Assembly: GCA_021324855.1 (NCBI GenBank)
Contig: JAJPIG010000018.1
Span: forward strand, 124,001-188,000
Length of the DNA stretch: 64,000 nucleotides
From: Pseudomonadota bacterium
GTDB lineage: Bacteria > Desulfobacterota > Binatia > Binatales > Binataceae
Reading direction: 5' to 3'
Part shown: in pieces, positions 8,544-17,751 of the stretch
Numbering within the stretch: the first letter of the stretch is position 1
Layout: each line of letters begins with the position of its first letter
Made by a program: the position numbers and the translations under genes
Notes under the pieces: generated by a model
The model's input: the letters and a program-made list of their open reading frames with translations, nothing else
What the model was told of the DNA's origin: nothing
Databases searched by the model: none

Positions 8544-9191
8544 CTAATCGTCGCGGACGAGCTTGTGCCGGATCGCCCAACGCACCATCGCAGCGGTCGA
8601 ACGCACGTCGAGCTTGCGTTTCAGATTTTCGCGATGAGCCTCGGCGGTTTTCGGACTGATCCCGAGCCGCCGCGCGATCTCCTTGGCGCCCGCGCCTTCG
8701 CAGATCAGTTTCAGCACCTCGCGCTCGCGCCGCGTAAGCGCGGTGGAATCGTCCGCGGCGGGGCGGTTCATCCGGCTGAGCACGATTGGCGCGACCGAGG
8801 GACTGAGATAACGCTTGCCGCCGGCGACGCTCCGCACCGCGTTCAGAAGCTCCGCCGCGGCATCAGTCTTCACCAGGTATCCGGCGACGCCGGCCTCCGA
8901 CAGCGCCTCGACGACGTACTCTTCGTCCGCGTACTGGCTCAGGACGAGCACCTTGGTTGCCGATGTACCGCCGACGAGGCGATGGGCTGCGGCGAGGCCG
9001 CCGATCCCCGGCATTTGGATGTCGAGCACGATCACCTGCGGGCGGGTCTTCGCCGCGATCGCGAGCGTTTCCTCGCCGGTTGACGCCTCGCCGACGATTT
9101 CGCAGTCCTTTTCGAGCAGGGCGCGCAACCCCTCGCGGACAAGGCGATGGTCGTCGGCCAACAGAACCTTGATTCGCGACCCGCTCTCCAT
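8544..9191 (-). CDS. NarL/FixJ-type response regulator
   Basis: A two-domain response regulator of 215 residues. The receiver domain has the acidic pair in LADDH, the phosphorylated D57 in VIVLDIQMPG, S85 and K108. The C-terminal LuxR-type helix-turn-helix (about 150-210) contains LTRREREVLKLI, ARRLGISPKTAEAHR and the dimer helix. No histidine kinase is next to it, so it is an orphan in this window and its target is unknown. The UPF0182 gene lies 20 nt upstream in the same orientation, so it may be read from the same transcript. Confidence 0.93.
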   Translation of the reverse strand: MESGSRIKVLLADDHRLVREGLRALLEKDCEIVGEASTGEETLAIAAKTRPQVIVLDIQMPGIGGLAAAHRLVGGTSATKVLVLSQYADEEYVVEALSEAGVAGYLVKTDAAAELLNAVRSVAGGKRYLSPSVAPIVLSRMNRPAADDSTALTRREREVLKLICEGAGAKEIARRLGISPKTAEAHRENLKRKLDVRSTAAMVRWAIRHKLVRDD

Positions 9192-9211
9192 CAGATGGGG
9201 TCTCGTGCGGC

Positions 9212-11968
9212 TCAGCGAGGAGCAGACGGTTGGTTCAGATCGTGCCCGAGCGCTTCCATCTCCGAGCCGAACTCGCTCCAGTTGCCGGACTTCAAAGCCG
9301 CGAGCGCGCGATTGTAATGATCGGAGGCGGCGCGCAGGTTATCCGGCTGCCCGAGGCCGTTGATGACCGGCGGCGCTGCCCCGCCCGGCGGCGCGGCTTT
9401 CGTAACGATCGGGACTGCAGCGGTCGGCGCCGCGGCCTGGCCCTGGAACAGCGCGTTGAGGGTCTGCTCGAGTGTCTCACCCATCACGATCCGATCGCTG
9501 TACGCGGCTATAACGCGCTGCAGTTCGGGAAGCTGTCCGTTCTCGGCGCGGATGTAGAGCGGCTCGACGTAAAGTAGCGACTCCTGGATTGGAATCACGA
9601 TCAGGTTTCCGAGGATCACTTTCGAGCCCATCTGGTTCCACAGCGAGTACTGGCGTGAGATGTCAGGATTCTGGTTGATGCGCGCCTGGATCTGATAGGG
9701 ACCGTAAAACAGCCGCTCCTTGGAGAAGGCGTACTCGAACAGATGACCGTAATCGGCGCCGTCGCAGCGCGCGGCAAGCCATGCGATCATGTTGTCGCGT
9801 CCGCGCGGCACCATCGGAATCATCAGCATGTACTCGGCGCGCGGCTCGCTGGGCAAGCGCATGATCACGTAATAGGGCTGCATCTGGATCGTTTCGCCGG
9901 CGTAGTTCTCGCGCGGGAACTCCCACAAATCTTCGCGATTGTAAAAAACCTCGGGGTCAGTCATGTGATAGGTCCGATAGATGTCGGACTGGATGAGAAA
10001 GAGATCTTCGGGATAGCGAATGTGCGCGCGCAGATCGGCGGGCATCGCGCTGAGCGGCTTGAACATGCCGGGAAAAATTCGCGCCCAGGTCTTGATGATC
10101 GGATCATCGGGATCGGCGACATAGAAATCGGTCTTGCCGCTGTAGGCGTCAACCACGACTTTGACCGAATTGCGCACGTAGTTGATCTGATCGCCGTTGC
10201 GCTGGGAGTAGGGATAGTGATCGCTCGCCGTATAGGCGTCGCAGATCCAGACCAGGCCGCCGTTGTGAACCACGAGGTAGGGGTCGTGATCCTGGCTCAG
10301 GAACGGCGCGAGATTGCCGATGCGGTCGACGATATTGCGGCGAAGCATCAGCCGGGTCCGGTTCACGATGTTTTCGGTGACCAGCAGGTTTATGTCCCGG
10401 AAGTAGTAGGCGAATAGCAGCCGCCGCCATAGACCGGCAACCGGAACCCCGCCATCGCCGGCATAGAAGCCGAAGACGTTCCCGGCGCCGCGCGGATAAT
10501 CGAACTCGGAAGTGGCCGCATCGACCACCGCGTAGTCGGTGTTCTCTTCGCCGAAGTAGATCTGCGGATGATCGATCCTGAACCCGACTTTGGAGACCGG
10601 CGGGATGTCGTTGATGTAGAAGAGCGGCAGTCCCTCGGAATCCTTTTGGTTGACGGGACTCATCACGAGGCCGACGCCGTGCGTGAATTTCAGATGGCGG
10701 TTGACCCAGGTTTGGGCGTTGGCCGGAAGCAGATCGACGTTCAGTTCGCGCGCCGAGAGCATCACCTGCGTGTACTTGCCGTCGATCCAGTAGCGATCGA
10801 TATCGACATCGCGGAAGTTGTAATAGAGGCGAATCTCCTGCAATTGACGGAAGGTCGCGATCAGCGGGCGCGGATCCCAAAGCCGGATGTTCTTGATTGT
10901 CGGTTCGTCACTGTCGATAGATTCCAACGTCAGCTTGCCGGAGCCGAGGAACGGCTTCACGTCGAAAGCGTCGAGGCCGAACGCCTGACGGGTCATCACG
11001 ATGTTCCGCTTGAGATATGGCGTCTCGATCCTGAGCTCGTCGGGTTTGACCCACAGACTTTCGATTACCGGCTGGATAAGGCTCAGCACAATCGAGGGCC
11101 CGAACACGATGATCGCCGCGATCACGGGCGTCCGGAGCGTGCCTTCGCGCAGATTGGCGACGCAGATCGCTGCCGCGATCAGCGACAGGACCACCAGCAG
11201 CCACAGTCCCGGCTTCCACAGCAGATGGTCGACATAGCGGAGGCCGAACACGACGCCGTTGCCATGCAGCAGAAGTCCAAACCGGGCGAGCCAGTAATTG
11301 AAGGCGCGCTGAAGAAAAAATACTCCGAGCAGGACTGAGAGATGCCCAGCGGCGGGGTTCGAAATTCGCGGCGGCGATTCGCGGAAATCGAGTCCGCCGC
11401 GCACCCAATAGATCGCGCCGGTGAGCGCCGCCGTCAGGATGAGGATCAACATGAACAGGTCGCGCCAATCCTCGAGCAGCGGCAGGGTGAAAACGTAAAA
11501 ACCGACGTCGTGTCCGAAGGCCGGCTCGATGCGCCCGAAGGGGACCGCGTGGTAAGCTTTGAGATAGACGTCCCAGGCGATCGATTCGCCCTGCGCGACA
11601 AACAGCGCGAGCAACGCCGATGCGCCCGCGGCGATCAGCCGCCATGGTACGCGCTCGCCGAGCGTGCGAATCAACTCGGGCAGATTGACTTCGACCATGT
11701 CGTCGGGCCGCCGCACCACGCGGAGCCGCTCGCGTTCGTGACTCAAGCGCACTGCGATCAGCGCGCTCACGACGATCGGGATGAACGCGACGAGCCATAC
11801 GATGCCGAAGATCGCGTACTGCGCCTCGATCATCGTGACGTAGACACTTCGATAACCGAGCTCGCCGAACCAGAGCAGGTTGACAAAGAAATTGTCGAGC
11901 AGACTGAGAATGATCACCGCGACGATGACGATCGCCGCGAGTCCAGCCAGAATTATCCGCGGACGCAT
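9212..11968 (-). CDS. UPF0182 family large membrane protein
   Basis: A 918-residue protein matching the widespread but uncharacterised UPF0182 family. About seven hydrophobic segments fill the first 300 residues; the first is a typical LAAIVIVAVIILSLLDNFF helix. The remainder is a large domain, probably exported, with recognisable family features such as LWDPRPL...YYNFRDVDIDRYW and the SRQYSLWNQMGSKVILGNLIVIP stretch. The C-terminal 60 residues are a helical segment after an Ala/Pro-rich linker. The biochemical role of the family is not known. Neighbours are a response regulator downstream and a small DUF1232 membrane protein upstream. Confidence 0.9.
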   Translation of the reverse strand: MRPRIILAGLAAIVIVAVIILSLLDNFFVNLLWFGELGYRSVYVTMIEAQYAIFGIVWLVAFIPIVVSALIAVRLSHERERLRVVRRPDDMVEVNLPELIRTLGERVPWRLIAAGASALLALFVAQGESIAWDVYLKAYHAVPFGRIEPAFGHDVGFYVFTLPLLEDWRDLFMLILILTAALTGAIYWVRGGLDFRESPPRISNPAAGHLSVLLGVFFLQRAFNYWLARFGLLLHGNGVVFGLRYVDHLLWKPGLWLLVVLSLIAAAICVANLREGTLRTPVIAAIIVFGPSIVLSLIQPVIESLWVKPDELRIETPYLKRNIVMTRQAFGLDAFDVKPFLGSGKLTLESIDSDEPTIKNIRLWDPRPLIATFRQLQEIRLYYNFRDVDIDRYWIDGKYTQVMLSARELNVDLLPANAQTWVNRHLKFTHGVGLVMSPVNQKDSEGLPLFYINDIPPVSKVGFRIDHPQIYFGEENTDYAVVDAATSEFDYPRGAGNVFGFYAGDGGVPVAGLWRRLLFAYYFRDINLLVTENIVNRTRLMLRRNIVDRIGNLAPFLSQDHDPYLVVHNGGLVWICDAYTASDHYPYSQRNGDQINYVRNSVKVVVDAYSGKTDFYVADPDDPIIKTWARIFPGMFKPLSAMPADLRAHIRYPEDLFLIQSDIYRTYHMTDPEVFYNREDLWEFPRENYAGETIQMQPYYVIMRLPSEPRAEYMLMIPMVPRGRDNMIAWLAARCDGADYGHLFEYAFSKERLFYGPYQIQARINQNPDISRQYSLWNQMGSKVILGNLIVIPIQESLLYVEPLYIRAENGQLPELQRVIAAYSDRIVMGETLEQTLNALFQGQAAAPTAAVPIVTKAAPPGGAAPPVINGLGQPDNLRAASDHYNRALAALKSGNWSEFGSEMEALGHDLNQPSAPR

Positions 11969-11983
11969 CAGGCAGCCGCGGAA

Positions 11984-12298
11984 TCAGGCGCCGTGCGCGA
12001 TGCGGCCGACATGTTCACGCACCACCTCGGGCGGGCACAGCCACAAGAAGATCTTGAGCGTGACGTAACCGACCAGCAGCCAATCCAGTTCGCCGATGAA
12101 CGGGATGAAGTCGAGCTCCACCGCGGGCGGGGTGAGCAACAGAAGCACGCCGAGCACCGGCACGAGCTTGGCCATCACCGGGACTCGTGCGTCGGTCATA
12201 AGCCGATAGAAGAGCCGCACGAAATGTGGGAAAAACAGGATGAACCCGCGTAGTTTGAGCGGATTCAGCATCTGCATCCTTAGCAATCGACCAAACAT
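11984..12298 (-). CDS. DUF1232 (YkvA-like) small membrane protein
   Basis: A 104-residue protein with the DUF1232 core: YRLMTDARVPVMAKL followed by a hydrophobic segment and the LDFIPFIGELDWLLVG motif, which corresponds to the family's usual IDLIPDFIPFIGELDD pattern. Two membrane segments are likely. The ATG at 12298 gives the normal family length; longer starts only add shadow sequence. The function is unknown. It ends 16 nt before the UPF0182 start, so the pair probably forms an operon. Confidence 0.75.
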   Translation of the reverse strand: MFGRLLRMQMLNPLKLRGFILFFPHFVRLFYRLMTDARVPVMAKLVPVLGVLLLLTPPAVELDFIPFIGELDWLLVGYVTLKIFLWLCPPEVVREHVGRIAHGA

Positions 12299-12395
12299 AG
12301 CGCCATCGAAATTGTATACCCATCGATCCGGAAAATCCAAAGCCGGTCGCCGCCGAATCGAATCTGCTACAATGAGAGTTGACAGAGGTGTCGCG

Positions 12396-14102
12396 TTGAA
12401 AAGGCACATGACGCTCGGCGACTTTCTTGTCGCGTATCTGCGCAAAATCGGCTGCACGCACATTTTCGGCATTCCCGGCGACCTGGCGCTCAAATTGTTT
12501 TTCGCGCTCAGCCGTCGCCATGCGTTCGAGGTCGTGACCTTCTCGCACGAGCCCGGGGTCGGCTTTGCGGCCGATGGCTATGCGCGCGCCACCGGTCGTA
12601 TTGGTGTGGTCTGCGTCACCTACGGCGCCGGCGGTCACAATATGGTGAACCCGGTCGCCGGTTCCTTTTCGGAACGCGTGCCAATCCTGATTCTCTCAGG
12701 TGGGCCGGGCGACGAGGAACGCAAGCTCGGCACGCTGATCCATCACCAGGCGCGCGAAATCGAATCGCAGCATCGGATCTACGAAGAGGTCACTTGCGCA
12801 TCGCGCGTGCTCACCGATCCGCATACCGCGGCGCGCGGCCTGCACGACGTGGTGCGCGCGATCTGGGCCGAGCAGCGTCCCGGCTATATCGAAATTCATC
12901 GCGACATGGTTGATCGCGAGATCGAGGTGCCTGACGAGCTGATCGAATGGGACGGACGGCTCGCGTTCCATGAATCGGACTCGCGTAAGGTCGAAGAGGC
13001 AGCGCGCGAAACCGCCGCGATGTTCAACGCGAGCAAGCGCCCGGTGGTGATCGTTGGGATTGAGATCCATCGCTACAAGGCGGCGCACGAGGTCATCCAG
13101 CTTGCCGAGCGGATGGGCGCGCCGGTGCTGGCGACGGTGCTCGGCAAGGGCGCCTTCCCGATGCATCATCCGCTCTACATGGGCGTGCATATCGGTCCAC
13201 TCAGCCCGCCGCCGATCGTTGCCAGGATGGATGAGGCCGATCTCGTCCTGAACATCGGCTGCCTCAAGACCGACATGAATTTCGGCAACCGGCCCCCGGC
13301 GATCATCCAGGACAAGACGGTGTGGGCGGTCGATCGCCGGGTCGACATCAAGTACCACACTTACACTGATGTCGGCGTACGTGATTTCGTGCGCGCGCTG
13401 TTGCGCCAGGACCTGCGGCGGCATCGTGAGACTGTCCACTATGCTGACAATCTTCCGCCCGCGGCACCCGTTAACGGACGGGGGACGGCGGCGCTGCGAG
13501 TCACCGAACTCCTGCGCGCGGTAAACGAGTTCCTCGACGCGAATCGCCGCTACATAGTGGTTGCGGAGTCGGGTGATATGCTTTTTGCGGGGCTCGACCT
13601 GCGCGTGCCGCGGGCCTCCGGCTATTTCGCGCAGGGCTTTTACGCCTCGATGGGATTTGGCGTGCCGGCCGCGATGGGGGCACAGATCGGGATGGGAATT
13701 CGGCCGCTGGTTCTGTGCGGCGACGGCGCTTTTCAGATGACCGGGCCGGAGATCTCTCATGCCCCCGCGCTCGGGCTGAATCCGATCGTGATCGTGGTCA
13801 ACAACGGCGGCTGGGGAATCTTCCGGCCCATCGCAGAGCGGCACGACTTGCTCGAGGTTCCCTCATGGCCGTACGCGCGGCTGGCTGAGGACTGGGGCGG
13901 GCGAGGTTTCGAGGTGCACACCGCGGCCGAGCTGAAGGCGGCGCTCGCCGAGGCCCATGAATCGCCGGGCTTCGCGATCATTGATGCGCGCATCGAGCGC
14001 GAGGATCTCTCGCCGATGAGCGTCAAGTACATCAAGGCGGCTGCCCGCCGGTCGCAGCCGCCGACAACCGAACGGCGCAATCCGCACGGCGCCGTCCGAT
14101 AG
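12396..14102 (+). CDS. Thiamine diphosphate-dependent 2-oxo acid decarboxylase (acetolactate synthase-like fold)
   Basis: A three-domain ThDP enzyme of about 568 residues. The N-terminal PYR domain has the FGIPGD start and the conserved Glu in SHEPGVGFAADGYAR that activates the cofactor. The C-terminal PP domain carries the ThDP/Mg motif, GDGAF followed about 25 residues later by NNGGWG. The GIPGDLALKLF sequence places it closer to phenylpyruvate/indolepyruvate-type decarboxylases than to true acetolactate synthase; the substrate is inferred only. The TTG at 12396 has AGAGGTG six nt upstream; ATG at 12372 or 12408 are alternatives. An acyl-CoA ligase gene follows after 9 nt. Confidence 0.85.
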   Translation: MKRHMTLGDFLVAYLRKIGCTHIFGIPGDLALKLFFALSRRHAFEVVTFSHEPGVGFAADGYARATGRIGVVCVTYGAGGHNMVNPVAGSFSERVPILILSGGPGDEERKLGTLIHHQAREIESQHRIYEEVTCASRVLTDPHTAARGLHDVVRAIWAEQRPGYIEIHRDMVDREIEVPDELIEWDGRLAFHESDSRKVEEAARETAAMFNASKRPVVIVGIEIHRYKAAHEVIQLAERMGAPVLATVLGKGAFPMHHPLYMGVHIGPLSPPPIVARMDEADLVLNIGCLKTDMNFGNRPPAIIQDKTVWAVDRRVDIKYHTYTDVGVRDFVRALLRQDLRRHRETVHYADNLPPAAPVNGRGTAALRVTELLRAVNEFLDANRRYIVVAESGDMLFAGLDLRVPRASGYFAQGFYASMGFGVPAAMGAQIGMGIRPLVLCGDGAFQMTGPEISHAPALGLNPIVIVVNNGGWGIFRPIAERHDLLEVPSWPYARLAEDWGGRGFEVHTAAELKAALAEAHESPGFAIIDARIEREDLSPMSVKYIKAAARRSQPPTTERRNPHGAVR

Positions 14103-14111
14103 CCTGAGCAT

Positions 14112-15743
14112 ATGGACGAAAAGCGGGATTACGAATCGCGCTTGCGAAGATTTCGCTGGGAGACGCCCGAGTATTTCAATTTCGGCGCAGTGATCGATGA
14201 ATTCGCCGAGGATCCGCATCGTCTCGCACTCCTATGGGAGGATCAGGACGGCAATCGCGCGCGGCTCACGTTTGCCGACTTGCGCCGACAATCAAATCGC
14301 GTTGCGAATGTGCTCGCCGGCCTCGGCGTGCGGCGCGGAGATCCGATCCTGCTGGTATTGCCGCGCATCACGATGTGGCAGGCGGCGTACATCGGGGCGC
14401 TCAAGCTCGGCGCGATCGTGGTGCCGTGCACCGCGATGCTTCGCGAGCAGGACTTGGTTTATCGCGCCAATCATGCCGAGGCCCGCTCGATAATCGCCGG
14501 ACCCGACAGCGCCGAGATGGCTGCCGACCTGCGCAAACAATGTCCGTCCCTGAAACATTTCATTCTGGCGGGTTCGAACCGCACTGGATGGGCCAGCCTG
14601 CAGGAGATGATGCAGGAAGCGGACGACAAGTTCCCGGTCGCGCGTACTCGCGCCGCGGACCCCGCCATCTGCTACTACACCTCCGGCACCACGCGGCATC
14701 CGAAGGCGGTCCTGCACAGCCATGGCTACGCGTACAGCCATCGCTTCACCGGCCTTAATTGGCTCGACGTGAGACCCGGTGAACTTCACTGGACGACATC
14801 GGACACCGGCTGGGCGAAGGCGGCTTATGGAGTGCTCTTCGGTCCCTGGATGAACGGCGTCGCAACCCTGATGTACAACGGCCGCTTCGACCCGAAAAAA
14901 CAGCTCGAGCTGCTGGCACGCTACGGAGTCAGCACCTTCTGTGCGCCGCCGACCGAATTCAGGATGCTGGTGAAGGAGAACCTCGCGAGCTACCGCTTCC
15001 CGAAGCTGCGCCATTGCACCAGTGCCGGCGAGCCGCTCAATCCCGAAGCCATCGCGCTATGGAAGGCGCACACCGGCCTCACGATCCACGACGGCTACGG
15101 ACAGACCGAGACCATCATCGTGGTTGCGAACATGCCCGGGATGCCGATTCGGCCGGGTTCGATGGGCCGCCCGTTTCCGGGCCACGACGTGCGCGTGGTC
15201 GACGAGAATTTAAATGAATGCGCGACTGACGAGGTCGGCGAAATCGCGCTGCGCGTCAAGCCCGAACGCCCGCCCTCGCTGTTCCTCGAGTACTGGAAAA
15301 GCCCTGAGGAGACGGCCAAAGTCTTTCGCGGCGAGTATTACCTTACCGGCGATCACGCGTCGCGCGATGCCGACGGCTATCTGTGGTTCGTCGGGCGCGC
15401 CGACGACGTGATCATCTCGGCGGGCTACCGGATCGGACCGTTCGAGGTCGAGAGCGCGCTGCTCGAGCATCCGGCGGTGATGGAATCCGCGGTGGTCGCC
15501 AGTCCCGATCCTGACCGGGGCGCGATCGTGAAGGCGTTCATCAAGCTCAAGGCTGGAGTCGACGGCGACGAAGCGCTGGTTCGCGAGCTGCAGGAGCATT
15601 GCAAACGCGTGACTGCCCCCTACAAATATCCGCGCGAAATCGAATTTGTCGACGAATTGCCGAAGACGGTCAGCGGCAAGATTCGCCGCGTCGAACTGCG
15701 CAAGGCCGAAGAAGCGCGCAAGCGCGGCCACGCGCCGTCCTGA
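14112..15743 (+). CDS. AMP-dependent acyl-CoA synthetase (medium-chain/aromatic acid type)
   Basis: An adenylate-forming ligase of 543 residues that activates a carboxylic acid to its CoA thioester. The phosphate-binding loop YYTSGTTRHPKAV is at about 188-200, the adenine motif DGYGQTE near residue 330, and the hinge/catalytic elements TGDHASRDADGYLWFVGRADD and the C-terminal KTVSGKIRR lysine are all present. The sequence pattern (WTTSDTGWAKAAYG) is that of the medium-chain and benzoate-type acyl-CoA synthetase group. Together with the upstream ThDP enzyme it may process aromatic or medium-chain oxo acids. No aldehyde dehydrogenase is present to link the two steps. Confidence 0.92.
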   Translation: MDEKRDYESRLRRFRWETPEYFNFGAVIDEFAEDPHRLALLWEDQDGNRARLTFADLRRQSNRVANVLAGLGVRRGDPILLVLPRITMWQAAYIGALKLGAIVVPCTAMLREQDLVYRANHAEARSIIAGPDSAEMAADLRKQCPSLKHFILAGSNRTGWASLQEMMQEADDKFPVARTRAADPAICYYTSGTTRHPKAVLHSHGYAYSHRFTGLNWLDVRPGELHWTTSDTGWAKAAYGVLFGPWMNGVATLMYNGRFDPKKQLELLARYGVSTFCAPPTEFRMLVKENLASYRFPKLRHCTSAGEPLNPEAIALWKAHTGLTIHDGYGQTETIIVVANMPGMPIRPGSMGRPFPGHDVRVVDENLNECATDEVGEIALRVKPERPPSLFLEYWKSPEETAKVFRGEYYLTGDHASRDADGYLWFVGRADDVIISAGYRIGPFEVESALLEHPAVMESAVVASPDPDRGAIVKAFIKLKAGVDGDEALVRELQEHCKRVTAPYKYPREIEFVDELPKTVSGKIRRVELRKAEEARKRGHAPS

Positions 15744-15759
15744 TCCAAACCTAACGCGG

Positions 15760-16602
15760 TTAATGGTGAGCGGCCGACGGCATCGGAGCGGCCGCTTTTG
15801 CGCCCGGCGTCGCCGCCGGCGAAGGATTGTTGGTTGAGGTCGGGTTCGGGCCTGTGGATGTCGAAGACGGCGTCGCCGACGGGCTGGCGCTCGACGCGAT
15901 CGCCGGAAGCTCGGAAGTCGCAATTTTTGCCGGCAGCACGCGGCGGAAATCGGGATGGCTGGTGAAATCGTCGACCGCTTCTGAGATCGCCGCGGAGAGC
16001 GCTTCGCCCGGGTCATTGATGAGCCGTCGATGGTGCTGCGCGGCCTCACCGAGCGGCGGTTCGTCCCGCGTGCTGGAAAAGGAATCGCTCAGAATTACGT
16101 TGCCGTCGCGATCGGCGAGCGTGCATCTAAGCCGCGCTTTGGCCTTCATCAGAAATGAATTCGCGCCGGGTCCGTTCGCCTGATCGATCCGCTTGACGAC
16201 GCTCAACGCTTCGGGCTCGCAGCTTGCGATATGATCGTAGCCGTCCGGCACCTCTGCGGGACTTGAAAACACTTTCGCCCTAAGACCTTGATGATCGAGA
16301 TCTTCCGCGACCAGCCGACTCACGGCCTGAAGAGGATCTTCCAATATCAGCGTTACCTCGTTGCCATCCGGATCGAACAACGTACCGACCGCGAGTTGAG
16401 TAACAGAGGTGTTTCCGGCCGGCGTGACCGCTACGCGACTGGGCTCGAATACGTTGCCGTTGCTCTCGCCGGGATAATATTTGAGTGTCAGACGATTCTG
16501 CAGCTGACATCCGGTCATGAGCGCAAGCGCGGCGCCCACGATCAGAATGTAGAACGCGGACTGCCTAGCGCTTGACCGTGGACGCTGTATCACGATCTTC
16601 AC
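15760..16602 (-). CDS. Hypothetical lipoprotein
   Basis: A 280-residue protein with a type II signal peptide: positively charged N-terminus, hydrophobic core, and a lipobox ending in LMTGC at about residues 28-32. The body has no family I recognise; it contains two short predicted alpha/beta stretches with conserved-looking Cys pairs (SCEPEAL, RLRCTLADRDGN). The last 60 residues are a low-complexity Ser/Pro/Thr/Ala tail. Its first 38 nt overlap the end of the DedA gene, so the two are translationally coupled. Probably anchored in the outer membrane; role unknown. Confidence 0.7.
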   Translation of the reverse strand: MKIVIQRPRSSARQSAFYILIVGAALALMTGCQLQNRLTLKYYPGESNGNVFEPSRVAVTPAGNTSVTQLAVGTLFDPDGNEVTLILEDPLQAVSRLVAEDLDHQGLRAKVFSSPAEVPDGYDHIASCEPEALSVVKRIDQANGPGANSFLMKAKARLRCTLADRDGNVILSDSFSSTRDEPPLGEAAQHHRRLINDPGEALSAAISEAVDDFTSHPDFRRVLPAKIATSELPAIASSASPSATPSSTSTGPNPTSTNNPSPAATPGAKAAAPMPSAAHH

Positions 16603-17191
16603 GTCGCCAGAGAAGGTAAATCGCTAGCGCCACCACTACAATCACAACGGCGGCGATTTGGCCCGCGCGATGGGTCACATGAATCGCGGGCCAGAGCTCG
16701 TCCCCGACGAGGTACCCGATTGCGACCATCAGGGCGCACCAGACCAGCGCGCCGAGCAGATTCCAACCAAGAAACCGCCAGAAGCTCATTCCCGCCGCGC
16801 CCGCCATCGGGCCGGCGAGAAAACGCGCGCCGGTGATAAAGCGCGCCATAAACACTGCCTTCGGCCCGTGCATCTCGAAGAAACTCCGGATGCGCGCGTA
16901 GCGGCTACGGACGAACTCCCATTGTCCCGCCATGCTTTCGATCAGCTTCTGCCCGCCGGTCCGGCCCAGGAAATAGCCGCATGTGTCGCCGGTGACGGCG
17001 CTCAGCACCACGACCACGTAAACGGTCCGGAGTTCAAGAATTTCCTGGCCGGCGAGAAAGCCCGCAGCGAGCACGACGGTCTCTTCGGGCACCGGGATAC
17101 CCAGATTGCCGATGAAAACGCAGGCGAAGATCCCCAGATACCCCCAGTTAGCGATCAGATCGGTAATGAATGCCGGATCCAGGAAATGCAT
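16565..17191 (-). CDS. DedA family membrane protein
   Basis: A 208-residue DedA/SNARE-associated membrane protein. The family motif IPVPEETVVLAAGFLAG is near the N-terminus, and the F-x-G-R-F-x(2)-G-x-R-type motif appears as FMARFITGARFLAGPMAGAAGM. Five or so hydrophobic helices are visible. Characterised DedA proteins are flippases or transporters for undecaprenyl phosphate or phospholipids and affect envelope homeostasis. It overlaps the downstream lipoprotein gene by 38 nt, suggesting a shared envelope role. Confidence 0.92.
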   Translation of the reverse strand: MHFLDPAFITDLIANWGYLGIFACVFIGNLGIPVPEETVVLAAGFLAGQEILELRTVYVVVVLSAVTGDTCGYFLGRTGGQKLIESMAGQWEFVRSRYARIRSFFEMHGPKAVFMARFITGARFLAGPMAGAAGMSFWRFLGWNLLGALVWCALMVAIGYLVGDELWPAIHVTHRAGQIAAVVIVVVALAIYLLWRREDRDTASTVKR

Positions 17192-17260
17192 TGACGCGGT
17201 CTGCCGAGCTGGAAATCCGCTATAGGATGCTGCGGTCGTCGGGCACAGTCACCCCCGCGC

Positions 17261-17734
17261 TCACGGCTCGCGCAGCGCATCGAGCACCTTGCGCCACTGT
17301 CCGAGCATTTCAACGCGGACTTCCGGGGTGGAGGTGAAGGCGATCCCGTGTGCGACCGGGAGTCCCTCATGAGCGTCGGAATCGACCGCCTCGACCGTCA
17401 CTTCGAAGCGTTCGATGTCAGGATCGCGCCCGGGCGTCAGTTCGCGCGGGCGGCCGCGGACGTAGAGAACCAAGCCAGGGCCGACGTAACAGATCACGAC
17501 CCGTCCGCCGCGTCTTAGGTTCGCACCCGTGCGGCCGTTGGGCCACAGCGCCATCCGGATGGTCCGCTCGTCGAGCGCGAGCAGCTCGCCGGCGCTCAGC
17601 ATGCACGGACGCGGCGAGCCGTCTGCATCTGAAGTCATCACGATGTAGGTCTCGCCGTACTTGCGCTCGAGTTCACGCCCGTCGAGTGCGGCAATAAATT
17701 CGGCGGGCAGCTTGTCACCCAGATGTTTTGCCAT
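17261..17734 (-). CDS. Pyridoxamine 5'-phosphate oxidase-like FMN-binding split-barrel protein
   Basis: A 157-residue protein with the split-barrel pattern YGETYIVMTSDADGSPRPCMLSAG followed by a beta strand with NGRTGANLRRGGRVVICYV. Proteins like this bind FMN, haem or F420 and reduce small organic molecules or oxygen; which one applies here is not clear. It ends 69 nt before the DedA start, with ubiX directly upstream, all on the minus strand, so the order ubiX, split-barrel protein, dedA, lipoprotein may be one transcript. A flavin role beside ubiX, which makes prenylated FMN, is suggestive only. Confidence 0.75.
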   Translation of the reverse strand: MAKHLGDKLPAEFIAALDGRELERKYGETYIVMTSDADGSPRPCMLSAGELLALDERTIRMALWPNGRTGANLRRGGRVVICYVGPGLVLYVRGRPRELTPGRDPDIERFEVTVEAVDSDAHEGLPVAHGIAFTSTPEVRVEMLGQWRKVLDALREP

Positions 17735-17751
17735 CGCAGTTCGTCTTCGGT

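Noticed and set aside
14571-14580. GGTTCGAACC resembling a tRNA T-loop
   Set aside because: It lies within the acyl-CoA synthetase coding sequence and has no surrounding cloverleaf or acceptor stem. No tRNA gene was found in the window.
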